Assembly: GCA_964030785.1 (NCBI GenBank)
Contig: OZ034969.1
Coordinates: forward strand, 44,243,201 to 44,307,200
Reading direction: 5' to 3'
Source: Siderastrea siderea
Taxonomy: Eukaryota > Cnidaria > Anthozoa > Scleractinia > Rhizangiidae
Length of the DNA: 64,000 nucleotides
Part shown: positions 22,344-33,900 of the stretch, one piece after another
How the letters are laid out: each line of letters begins with the position of its first letter
How positions within the stretch are numbered: the stretch's first letter is position 1
The notes under the pieces: model-generated
The model's input: the letters and a program-made list of their open reading frames with translations, nothing else
Database searches by the model: none
Told to the model about the DNA's origin: nothing
Position numbers and translations under genes: made by a program

Positions 22344-22484
22344 GCATATGTGTTGTAGTTCAATTTTATCCTTGGTTCAATTTTTTTTTCCTTTGTTCTT
22401 TTTTATGTTAATAATATGATAATGAATATAAAACAAAAGAAAATAAAAATTGAACCAAGGATAAAATTGAACTACAACATATGC
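22344..22484. mobile_element. Inverted-repeat element with ~40-bp arms
   Basis: Arms 22344-22385 and 22445-22484 are complementary (core: ttcaattttatccttggttc), one carrying a 2-nt difference. The spacer is T/A-rich. Non-coding. Confidence 0.65.
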
Positions 22485-22897
22485 ATAAATTGAAGAAAAC
22501 AGTAGGTGCTGGCGAGCTTTGAAAGCCAACGATTCGAGGTGGCATGAATTTGCCTGAGATGTCACTTCTTCTAAGGGGGAGACTCTTAACTACAGATCTG
22601 GCGTTGTTGCTAAGGGATTTTTTCGAATGGTATTTTTCATACGTTGTTTTGCTGCTTTTTTTTATTTCACAGTAGTTAAAAGAATATAATTGACAAACAT
22701 GACTTAAAACATTGAAAGAGAATGATATAACTAAGTGACACACATGGCTTTTAAATTTTAAATTACTTTTAAAAAGCGCAGGCTTTTCAATTATTTTCAA
22801 TAACGTTTAAATAAACTATAAGCTGATCAAACAAACAAAACAACAGAGCAATTTTGTGTTGCGTTTGCAGTTCTAAGGTACAATCGTCAAGTTCACC

Positions 22898-25800
22898 ATG
22901 AAGTTGCTGGTTGTTTCTGTTCTCACGATACTCAGTCTTGGAGCTCTAGCGGGTAAAATAGTGACTGAAATAGTAATATATTTTGTAGAAATGAAAGCTT
23001 ATTTCACGTAAGCTCGCATGCTTTATTGCATGTTAGTAGGTCTTTCCGTGGTATTTAATTGTACCTCTTTGAACGAGATAATTCTTGGATCTTTTGTCAC
23101 TGGGGGATTTATCAGACGCCTTTGTAAAACAGGGCTTTTAAAACAGATTTCTCAAAATTAGTTTTATGTAAGTAAAACGACAATCGTTTGTCTGTCGAGT
23201 CCTGCTATGTTTATTTTTATTTCTTTACTAGTGCAAGGCTTGCAGTGTTACACGTGTGGTAGTAGCACATCTATGGATGACTGCTCTTCACAGCAGATTA
23301 AGACCACATGCCCAAGACAACTGCCGAGTACATATTGTGGTAAAGTGCAAGTGAAGGATACAAGTGGTGCTGTCCCCAAAATTTTTATCAAAGGTAGCTT
23401 TTTAACGCCCGCACTAAATATAAAACATAATTGTGTCCAATGCATTAACTCTTCTGTAAATTAAAAGAGATACTGCAAGTGAGAGTAGATAAGCACAAAC
23501 TAAGTATATCAGGTAAAACCACAGGGAGGACATCATCCAATACTCTGGTATTCTAAAACTTGTGAATTTTTATATGGAGGCGCCGTTCGTTCTTAGGCAA
23601 TACACTTTTCTACACACCATCTCACATTTGAAGTCTTCGACATTTAACCAGATCTATAGGTAGGCTTGTGAAGAACTTTATATCCCATCTAGTAAGGAAG
23701 TAGTACTATTCCTTGTTGTGATTCCCTCAGCCGGAGGAAGCGTTCCACTAATGCAAACGTCTTAATGTGGGTAAAACGTTGAAGGTAAAAATTACGTTAT
23801 TTGCCAGTAAACATGACAGTCGAGGGTTAAACGCAGAGGTAGTGATAAGCCACACGGCTTATCACTACCTCTGAAACGTAATATCAAAAGGCAAAATGAA
23901 AACATTGGATACTTTTCAAAACTTCTTTAAAACTTCGAGGACGATTCCTTTGAAAACCCCTGAAATGAAATGTCAACAGATGGAAGAAATCAAGAGATTA
24001 TGTTATTCTTATGTTTTTCTATTTTGAAAATACACTCAATATTATTTTAACTCGTCGTATGACTTTCGTCGGCGATGAAATTTCAGTGTTGTTTAATACC
24101 TTGCCAAGAAGTAATACTGTCAACGCCTAATTCAAAAGAATAACGTAATTTGCTGAAGTGGCAAAAAAAAGCCTTCCTGCTATATCAATTGTAACTTAAA
24201 AACAGACGATATAAAAAGTATGCCTTGTTGTAAAATACAATAGTTGATTATTTTGGAGTTCTGTTGATGTCAGTATTTACAGTTCGAGTCACCTTGGTGA
24301 ATAAAAGAAAAGTCCTCGGCGGGCGCAGGCTATGTTGCGCATTTTTAAAATGTCATTTTTTTTCTTAACGTAACTATTTTTCCATCACAAAGGTTGTTTT
24401 TCAGAGGACTTTTGTGAGGGGAATGTGTTCCCATGTAATCAAACAGGAGTCGAGTGCCAGGGAGATTGCTGCTTTTATGACCTGTGCAATGGTGAAGGCA
24501 AGTGAATTAAACCTCTTGCGCGCGTGCTTAAAGGGACACTGTCATGGAGAGTTTTACGTTTTGGGGTGACGAATGTGCTGAAATTTAAATTAAATGGCTT
24601 TTCTTGTGCACAGAACACTCCTAGAACGTCAAGAGAAGGAAATGTATTTTCTATGTAAGACTGATATTTTTCACCGTGTATAAATGAAGTTATCATTCAT
24701 TCATTCATTCATTCATTCATTCATTCATTCATTCATTCATTCATTCATTCATTCATTCATTCATTCATTCATTCATTCATTCATTCATTCATTCATTCAT
24801 TCATTCATTCATTCATTCATTCATTCATTCATTCATTCATTCATTCATTCATTCATTCATTCATTCATTCATTCATTCATTCATTCATTCATTCATTCAT
24901 TCATTCATTCATTCATTCATTCATTCATTCATTCATTCATTCATTCATTCATTCATTCATTCATTCATTCATTCATTCATTCATTCACTCATTCATTCAT
25001 TCAATTATAGTCTTAGAGAACTGGCAGAGTAGTTAAAAAACTCAACCAGTATTTTTAGTTTTTTTCCGACTAGAATTTGTCTTTTATTAGATTTTCAAAA
25101 TCGTAATTTAAAGAAACACAACCAAAATTCAGCAGGTCTTTCTCATTTTAAACACAAACGCGTGCTCAAAAATTACTTCTCTCCCCAGCCTCTTTGTCAG
25201 ATAAATTGTTTTTGATTCCAGTTTTCTGAGGGTCCCTTCCTTTGCACGCAAGAGTCCAAGGGGCATTATGATAGCATTGCGTACGATTTTGCACGCTCTT
25301 CTCTGGTGCTCTGAGCACGTGCTCATCTTGTGCTATGAACAAGTCCTAAACTGTAGTTTACGCAACTATAGTTCGGAAGAACGGAAGAAGAAAAATGTCG
25401 CCGATTCGTCTCGTCAAATTATGTCAACGTGTTTTCCATGATCTACGTCGGCTGTTCTACTGTCCCAGAGACTGCAGGGCATTTTTTCATTTGAGTGGGC
25501 TAAAATTAAATGCCACTGGCGCCCGCTTTCAATCTCCATCAAATCACGAAGGAGCTATTTTATTTCTTAGTAACTTAAATTCTGCGAACTGTTAGGCAAA
25601 ACGCCGTTGCAAACGAGGTAAGATTTGTATTTTTACAACGGGCACATCCTTCCTTAACTTAGCACCATGTTGTCCACTAGCAGCTGACAATCTACTGTTC
25701 TGTAAGGTATCCAATTGGTTGGCTGTATAGAAGAAAACTCTCTCTGACCTCTGACTCTGATTTCACAAAGATTTTCCGATTCTACTCTTGTGTGAAGATA

Positions 25801-26600
25801 TTCATCCCATAGTGTCAAGAGTCATTCGTGGCAAAATCATCTCTGCGGAAATGGCTTTGTGAATTTAGCCTACAAAATAGAACAGTGGACCATACTTTGA
25901 CTGTAAAAAAACTTTTCTAGACTCGCATTAGAGAAAAAGCATTCTCTGGCGGAATATTGACATGAGTAGGCAGCCATTTTGATCATTTTTATCTTTATCT
26001 TTACTAAAGTTAAAACAAACATACCATCGCTATACAGGTAACATTCCTGTATAGAAATGCCACTGCGAACCACAATCTTTGGCGAAAATTTCTGCTTCGC
26101 TTACCACTGGAGTCGGTAGTGGTAAATCTTCTAATCAGTAAACTTTTCTTGTTTAAGACTACGTCTTTCCGAAAATTGGTATAGGGACTAAAGCCCCCCC
26201 CCCCCCCCCGCCTTCCACGGCTCCGCAGTCCCTGACCGGTAAAGTTGCAGGCATCTCGTTTACTCAGTTTCATATTTTTATCGGAACTTTTCTTGAGTTA
26301 TAGATCTTAACTACATATTTTGTATTATTATTGTAAGGGGGAACTGTACAGTCATTGTCATGCCATCACTGTACCAGTTCCACGTCACTGGAAGATTGTA
26401 CCAATCAGCAGCAGATTCGTCAGTGCCCCTTTGGTTGGAACCGATGTGGCATGATGGAATTCCATTCTCAAGAAAAGACCAGTTTTCTTAAAGGGTGCTT
26501 TACAGAGCAATCGTGCCAGAAGGTTTGCGCTGGTGGATCTATTCCAGAAATAGGAATGGAATGTGAGCTATCCTGCTGTGAAAAGAGCTTGTGCAACTGA
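22898..26600 (+). CDS. Secreted Ly6/uPAR (three-finger) protein, one or two domains
   Basis: Exon 1 (22898-22952) encodes a signal peptide, MKLLVVSVLTILSLGALA. Exon 2 (23232-23393) and exon 3 (24393-24497) encode the first Ly6 domain, from LQCYTCGSSTSMDDC to CQGDCCFYDLCN. Exon 4 (26338-26600, stop TGA) encodes a second domain, from SLSCHHCTSSTSLEDC to CELSCCEKSLCN. Each domain has 12 cysteines in the family's spacing and ends in the diagnostic CC...LCN. Every junction is phase 1. Exon 3 can stop at TGA 24503-24505 (one-domain form), or splice at a GC donor (GAAG|GCAAGT) to exon 4 (two-domain form). Exon 1 could also join exon 4 directly. An AATAAA follows at about 26620. No GPI or membrane tail is visible, so secretion is likely. 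Function unknown; members include toxins' relatives, receptor modulators and adhesion proteins. Confidence 0.8.
23835..23872. repeat. 17-bp perfect hairpin in the Ly6 intron
   Basis: agaggtagtgataagcc, four-base loop, and exact complement. Confidence 0.6.
24694..25003. repeat. (ATTC)n microsatellite, about 310 bp
   Basis: Nearly uninterrupted tetranucleotide array (one change near 24988) inside the intron before the second Ly6 domain. The open frame through it, an endless SFIH repeat, is an artefact of the period-4 repeat. Confidence 0.95.
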
Positions 26601-28382
26601 GCATTCACCGTCTGGTGCCTAATAAAATTAGTGCACGTTTCTGTCGTTGATGATAATTAAATGAAAATGAAATAAAATTAATTGAAAATATGGTGCAGTT
26701 TATCATATCGTTACTGAACTGCTTTCATTTATTTTAATATTTAAACCGTGTGTAAAAGTATAAGGACGAGTTCAATGACCGCAGTTTCACGTCTTTGAAA
26801 ATAGATTACGAGGAATTTAAATTTCTTTGTTAATAAAAGAATAAATAATTCTCAGCTATCAGTTAAAATTTGAGTCATTTCTTAGCTATCAGTTAATTTT
26901 GACAGATCTCAGTTAACTTTCCCTTCTTATTTGCTTTTGCTGTATTGTATCTTAGCAACATTGCCCATCTTATTAGCCGACCAGTGTCGAGTAGCATTCG
27001 ATGATTTCCGTTCACTTTCCAGTGACTCCGACCTGTCTTGGAGATTTAAGGCATACTGTTTATCACCGATGAAGAGCTCTAAGCCATCTTCCTTAGACCC
27101 CTTTCCTCTAGGAATTAGCTTCACACTAACTGGCTACTTCGAATTCGAGGTATCTCAAACTTTTCCTCGTGAAAGGTGGCAGCTCTCCTGATATTTAAAA
27201 ATTTAGTCTTAAACTTCAACCAACTCGTACCTCGAACCTTCGTTCCTGACTACGCAAGCTTGACGAAACGAGCGACTCTCCAAAGTTCCGTTGTAGGATC
27301 GATTTTGATTGGTTTTGAAAACAATAAAAATGACCGGAAGTAAAACACCAAGAAGTTCTTTGAGTCACGTTTTTGAAAGCTACAATCTCGGACGGAATAA
27401 CATGGAACAGAAACCCCCCCTACCCTCCAAAATCAACGCTGAAGGGGCGCGAAGAGAAAAACGTGCCATTTTCCTTCCTTGATTTGGGGTGCGGGAGGGG
27501 TGGTCCAAGTGTTCCAGTTAAAAAGTCCGAGATTGTAGGCGTGCGCAATTCGACCGGAAGTCCGATATTTCGGACTTCCAATCAGAACTTTCCAGGGTCG
27601 CTCGTTTCCCGACCGCTGGTCAAGGGGAACAAAGACCCATGGTTTGAGGTTGTAAACTTCAGAAACTGAAAGAAGTTGCTCACGACCACAAAATGCCTCG
27701 TCGCGTTGAAAAGATTAAGGGAAACGGCAAACTTGAAAAAGGCGAGAAAATACTGATTAAGTGATTACTTTTACCGTTCGCTTTTGTCAGTTTAGCTTAT
27801 TTGAATAGTCCCATCTATGTGCTCACTGGTGTTTTTCATTGGCTAGCTTAACATCTAAACTATGATACATGGAGTATATCTCCTTTTACAAACCCTATAC
27901 GGGCAAAATCACGCGAGAGGACACGTAAGGAAGGCCCGCACAACTAATTGTTTTCTTATGTCCTATAAGAAAGTAATGCACTTTGAGGACCAGAAAGTAA
28001 TGCACATGCCTGCTGATTGTGGTTCCACTGGCAGCCTTTCTACATTGTTATTTTTTCTATATATATATATATATCGAGTGCCGCCAAGGGAGTCGTTCGT
28101 GTAGTAAAAAAGAACTACGCAAATTAGTCTGGCCTTATAAATAAACAGCGCTCACTAGAATGACCTAGAATCGCTTAATTCTTCTAAAGGTATATATAAT
28201 TTTTTGGATTGACAAGAATCAGTTATTACATAGAAATTCAATGAATTCAATGAAGTCCCCGTACGGTTGCCGTACCAATAGCCACTGCGTTTTTTATAGA
28301 ACATGGAAAAAGTAATATAAAAGATCGTACCGTGGAGTTCGCTGTTTCCTTCTTCGGCAATAAGGTTCGGAAACTCCAGCTC
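26601..28382. other. No gene recognised
   Basis: Region 3' of the Ly6 gene. It contains a short (ta)n at about 28057-28074. Open frames between 26930 and 28100 show no domain or convincing splice sites. Confidence 0.4.
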
Positions 28383-28435
28383 TCATTGACCTTGAGTAAT
28401 GATAGCGTAGTTTTCAGCCTTACCGCCGCTCTTAC

Positions 28436-28655
28436 CGCCGCGATAGAACTTTAGCTCATATACGTCCCAAAGCCGTACTTGTCTGCCTGCTCCTTTATAC
28501 CAAGAAAATCGCACATATGTTTTTTTAAGAGTGGAAATATTTCGTTGTTCATCGAAGTTTGCTGTTAGACGACTTCTATGTCTTTCAACTGCACCCTCTT
28601 GGCCATGGCGAAAGAAACTTAAAATTACTTTGACAACACCACACAAAGCAGCCAT
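28436..28655 (-). CDS. Possible first coding exon of an unrecognised gene
   Basis: ATG at 28655 in good context (aacaATGGCTG) opens 73 codons beginning MAALCGVVKVILSFFRHGQE. It runs to two consecutive strong donors 12 nt apart (GGCG|GTAAGA and GGCG|GTAAGG). If unspliced it ends at 28383. No downstream exon was identified on this strand and no domain is recognised, so it could be a chance frame. Confidence 0.3.
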
Positions 28656-28809
28656 ATTGTTAAAAGTTCTAAAAGTCAAGAGTGAAGACTCGTCGAATAG
28701 CGCGACTTTTCGCGCCGTTTTTATTCGTCGTAAGGCGACCGTAAGGCCTCTCGGGAGCATAGTCTGCGTGGTCACGCAACTTAAAAGTAACGCTAGCCTT
28801 AGCTCTTAC

Positions 28810-30130
28810 AGGTAACGGATAGTCATGGGCTTTAACGCTGTCTCCAGACAAGGGTAAAAGTGGCTTAAAATATCTTTTTGTACGCTGTATCCACCTCTAT
28901 CCAGGCCAAAAAGGTCAACCTTCTCAGCTGACAGTTATCTGAACGTTTCTCAGCTTGTCTTTTCTCAGCTAGTTGAACAACTTAAAGCTACAGTAATCAC
29001 CGGTCAGTATAATCCCGGGTAGATAAAGGCAATTTAGTTTGCCGTGCCTTTAAAATTTGCTCAGTAACCATAAAACAATAAAGGTTTAAGCAGACTGATT
29101 GAAAAGTGTTTACGTTTTTTACACCTGGCTCACACAGTTATAAGAAGGAAATCTCTCTGTTTTATAATTCGATTCTATTAATACTACAGTGCTTACGATA
29201 TTTATGTCGTTTTACTACCGATCGAAATCGAACTTATCGCGTAGATTAAGTTCGATTGGTTCTTGTAAGTTCGGAAATCGAACTCACCGAAAAGTTTCTG
29301 TTCGATTATGTTCGATTGCCGAACCAATCGAAAAACAGTCGAACGATTGGAGTTTGATTGAATTCGATCAAATGTTCGTTCGGATTGGTTCGATTGGCTA
29401 CGTGGGGAGTTAAAATTTTGGCTAATTCTCAGCTATCAGTTGACCACATGCAGACCCTCTAAATAATAATAATAGTGGCTTCATCGATTCAACGTTTGAG
29501 ATACTACACGACGGTGTTATATCGTCACAAGTAATCTCTGCAGCTGGTATTAATTTAGCACCACACGACGGTCTTATATCGCCACAGGTAACGGCGCCAG
29601 CCATATTTTTGCGGTTTGAGGGTTGCAATAGACCGAATGTTTGAAACACTGAGAAGTAGAGAACAAGTACCTTGAAGGCAGCTCACAAAAAGTGGAAGTC
29701 TTCACTCGGCTGGAAGTATCCTTTAAAAATTGGCATTTGGAAGATTTCATTCAGATAATATGCTGTCTGTCCATTTTCCACTGGATGAGTTCCATTCCAA
29801 ACTAATTTGCTGGTGTCTTTCCATAGAATGGATGACAGCATGTCATCTAGGAAGTGCCTGTCACGGCCACCCCATCCACAGAGTCGACGCTAACTGGTCA
29901 TCACATCGAACACCGTTCCGACTTTGTTCTTGAGGCGGAATCGCAGTCGTTTTAAGCCCACGTCATTTTGCAATCATAGAAGTGAGACTGTTTGAGCCTT
30001 TAGGTGGTGTTTACTGTAGCGGGAGAGTTCCTGATCCTTTGTGCCGGAAGGCCACGCTGTGTTAGCTGGATTTTTATATCTATAGTTCCCACTTTATTTT
30101 GCTATCTCCTACGTCTTCAACCTTAAATAG

Positions 30131-30181
<51 letters not shown>

Positions 30182-30901
30182 TCTTGTGTTTCAAGATAAA
30201 GCTTAGATTTTGTGAATGCAATTGTAACTGTTTGAACGCTCGCACAATCGCCATTGTTATATTTTTTCATCTCTTAATATTTTCAAGTTTTTCGAGTTTT
30301 CAAACACAAATACTGCGGGCATTTTTTTTAGGAATGAAGACTTTTAGAAAATGGCGGTTGTTGAATGATACGTTATCGACTAAATGCCTTGGCTAGATCG
30401 TGCCCAAACGAAAATGCATTTTGGTGAAAGACTAGAAATATTTCTAGTGGCGTTGAACCATACCCAGCAAAAGTCAGTGCGCATGTGGTTGCCATAGTAC
30501 TTCACATTAAACAAATAGCAGTATTTCTGGATCAGGATTGACCTAAGCAGTAAAAACGGCTCATGAATTTGTTACATTGGGGTGGGGGGGGGGGGGGGGG
30601 GAGGTTTCCAGAAACATGCTAGTAAATTAAGAGACGAAGAAAAATGGTGAAAAATGAAGAAAAGATGTTAAATGGAGTTGAAGTTAAGGCCATAAACTTA
30701 TTCATTGCTTTCTCTAAATGATTACGTTTGCAGACAACGTTTCTACGATTTTTCTTCATAAGGGAGCCCGGTGGCGTGTGGATACACCTCAACCTATGGA
30801 AAACAACAACAGGAAATTTACTACTGCAGAGATTTACAGGCTACATAGAGTATTTTTACGATCGTCTGAGTTGATTATTCAGACATTTTCTGTTCTTCAT
30901 C
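28810..30901. other. No gene recognised; simple repeats
   Basis: Holds a 'ttcgatt'-rich stretch (29205-29400), two degenerate copies of acacgacggt...ttatatcg around 29507 and 29564, an (att)n tract at 30130-30178, and a G-run at 30582-30602. No exon supported. Confidence 0.4.
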
Positions 30902-33900
30902 TTAAAACTGCAAGTCTGACGCAGGTGTGTCCTTGTAGATCACTCCGGGCAGCACGCACAGCATCTCAAACAGCAAATTCGCTGCAAGGATAGATGTTGC
31001 TCCGTGTACGTCAAACGAGGGCGACACCTGTAGAGTGAGATAATCAACAAAACCCTCACTGGCGGAGTGTATGAGCAGACATGTAATTAGTCCAACCAAG
31101 AATAATACAGTGAACGCTATCGCTTACTGGTGTAGTGGAGCCGGTTCAACTCATCAGTGGGTCGTTAGGTTTTTTTTTGTTAATGTTCATTTATTCCCTA
31201 GTTATGTAACTGTGCACTAGAAACTTACTGCCATTATAATGTTCTGATACCCAAGTATTGTCATCTATTACTGTATCGCGATAAACGTCAAGACGATCTC
31301 TCCTTCCCCCATGCTTATGGATAAAACGTTGCCTCGTGCAGTTATACAATAAAACATTTTAGATGCGAACAAAACCATTATTACAGAAAGCAAAATATTT
31401 TTTATACGTCCATGCTATACGCTTATAAGTAAACATAAGAAGCCAGGTCAACCCAGTTTCCTCAGTGAAACGTGCATCCAGTCAACCACAGGACTGAATT
31501 GTATTTTACTTGACTCGAGTCTGGCCATTTTCTTATTTTCAAATGAAGTAATTCAAGTATTTCAGGGGAAGACCTTAAAAATGGAACTATTTCTTTTTTA
31601 AGTATGCGTATAAATTCTGAATGGGACTTGGCCGTAAAGTCATCTTGGACTTGTTATATTGAACACAACATCCACGTTGTACTCACCCACTGTAGGCGTG
31701 TTTTATAGAGGGAAAAAGGTATTTTTATATTAGGTATCTTCACTGTTGTCATCACTACTCATGTCGTCGTTCTTATTCTGTTATTTATGAGTTAGCTCAG
31801 TATCCGATCAACATAGCACGTAAGTGTCTCTTTCGTCTCGCGATCGAGTAAAGCTATAAAGTACCAGTATTTTGCACTTAAAGTGGTATATATATATATA
31901 TACTTACGTTGTACTTTTTATGACTGGGAAAGAAACTGAACAAAATAGACTTAAATACCTCTACCACATCTCCACCAATGACATTCATTCCTTTACATCC
32001 CCTGATTATTTCTAAGGCTTGAATAGACGTCAAACCTCCAATTTCGTGTGTTCCTTAAAGTAAATTAGATGAATAAGTCTAGCAGTTTTTGCATGGTTAC
32101 TTGGGATCTTGAGATCGGGGTAAGACTGAAATATAAGGAGAGCATAATCTTCGGCCCAAGTTTGTTCACTGAGTTACTACGAGTATGCAATAACACGCTA
32201 CCTGAGAACTTCAGAACCCAACTGACAAACAACGAATCGAGAAAATCAGAAACCAACAAAGTTGATCGAGATCCACCTGTAATATCGACTTCCACTGAGC
32301 TGAACGTCTGAAGATCCGCAACCACTGGTTGAGTTATTTAAGAGCTTAGCGTTGTTAGTTACCCACAAGAAATTTGCAGAAAGTATATCACGAATAATCT
32401 GAAATGATTGAGGTGACAAACACGTCACATTATCGGCGGGGAAAGTGCATAATTTACCTTAAGTAAAGGTAAAGTAAATTAAGGCTTAAACTTGATCGCC
32501 GCTGTGCTGCACAACACCTCCTTGTTTTGCGGGTTTAAAGCCTACCACGAATGATACGTAGCGTTCTCAACTCTATCCCGAACTACTTTCTGGAGCCTCC
32601 GTTTCTACTGGTTAGCAACAGAGAGAAGTGAGGATCTTGGGGATCTCGGAGAATAGCGAAAGCATTTGTTTTAAATGCTAATACTTTATTACATATATAC
32701 CGTACTCGCATTACCACTCTGTCCCTGCTCTGTTGTTTAGTGCAACGAATCTAGATCCGAAGATGACTTTTCGTTCCGGCTATCGAAACACTAAATCACC
32801 ATGGAACAGTCATTTCAAGGGCAAAACTGTTAGCTAAGAAAACAATAAACACCAGTGTTTGCTCTCATTTGTTTAGTTACCTAGACCAATTTGCAAGTCT
32901 GTATGAGTTTTGTAACACTACTCTAAATGCCCATACGGAGTATAGAGCGCTCAACACCCAAAATTTTATTGTTTTAGCTGATAGTTAATCTATGTCTCAC
33001 TTGTTTCCATACAAAGGATTTTCAATTTTTTGAAACAGTTAACGTACTTAAGTACGGTTAGGTTAACGGTGTAACTTGTGTATATGTATTTTCATTGTAT
33101 TTTGCTTTTGTAATCACATCTGAACTATTCCTGCCCCCCACCCCCTGAAAATTGGGGCCGTCGTATCCCGTTAGCTATCACTAAATTTGAAACCTGTAGA
33201 GACCACGATCATTCATGCACAATTTAATGAAAAGACACTGACCTGTTCCAGGTGCATAACCTGGATCGACTCCATCGATATCAAAAGTAATGTACACAGG
33301 GGCATCTCCCATGAGGTCCCTGACTTGACTCATCAAAGGCTTCATGGACTTATGCCAGCAGTAACTAGCGGGGACTATTTTAAATCCCTAGATCAGAAAA
33401 TAATTTACTTTTTAGTTCCGAACCACCGAAACGCGTTACGAGTTCTTTATGTTATAGAATGAAATTTATGGGAACTGCGGAAATACAAATGAAATGAAGA
33501 TGTGACCATCGCAGTTGTAATCGCAATTTAAGAAATTGCGAATTAAGTCCGAAAAAAAAAAGATTTTCGGGGCTTCAACGAAATTCGACGTCGTGGCCTC
33601 AGCGTTTGCACTGCAGTGCTCTACCAACTGAGCTATGAAGACCCATAAACGAAATGAAGATGTGAACTTCCTTGTTGTAATCGCAATTCAAGCAATTGCG
33701 AATTAAGCCCGAAAAAAATTTTTCGAGGCTTCAGCGTTGTTTCCATCTTTGCTGGAAAATGGGAAATGTTGTTGCTGAAATTAGGTAAACTATGATTAGA
33801 TAGATTGCTGAGTAGGGGTTTGAGCTCAATGAGAGACAGCTTCTCAAAATTGTTCATTGTTCAAGCCAAAGTCTCTACGGACCAGTTGACTTTCATACAT

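Noticed and set aside
24684..25010. 108-codon open frame of SFIH repeats
   Set aside because: Produced by the (ATTC)n microsatellite; a period-4 repeat gives a periodic peptide in every frame.
30582..30602. G-quadruplex regulatory site
   Set aside because: Plain homopolymer runs of G or C occur at several places without gene context and may be of wrong length in the assembly.
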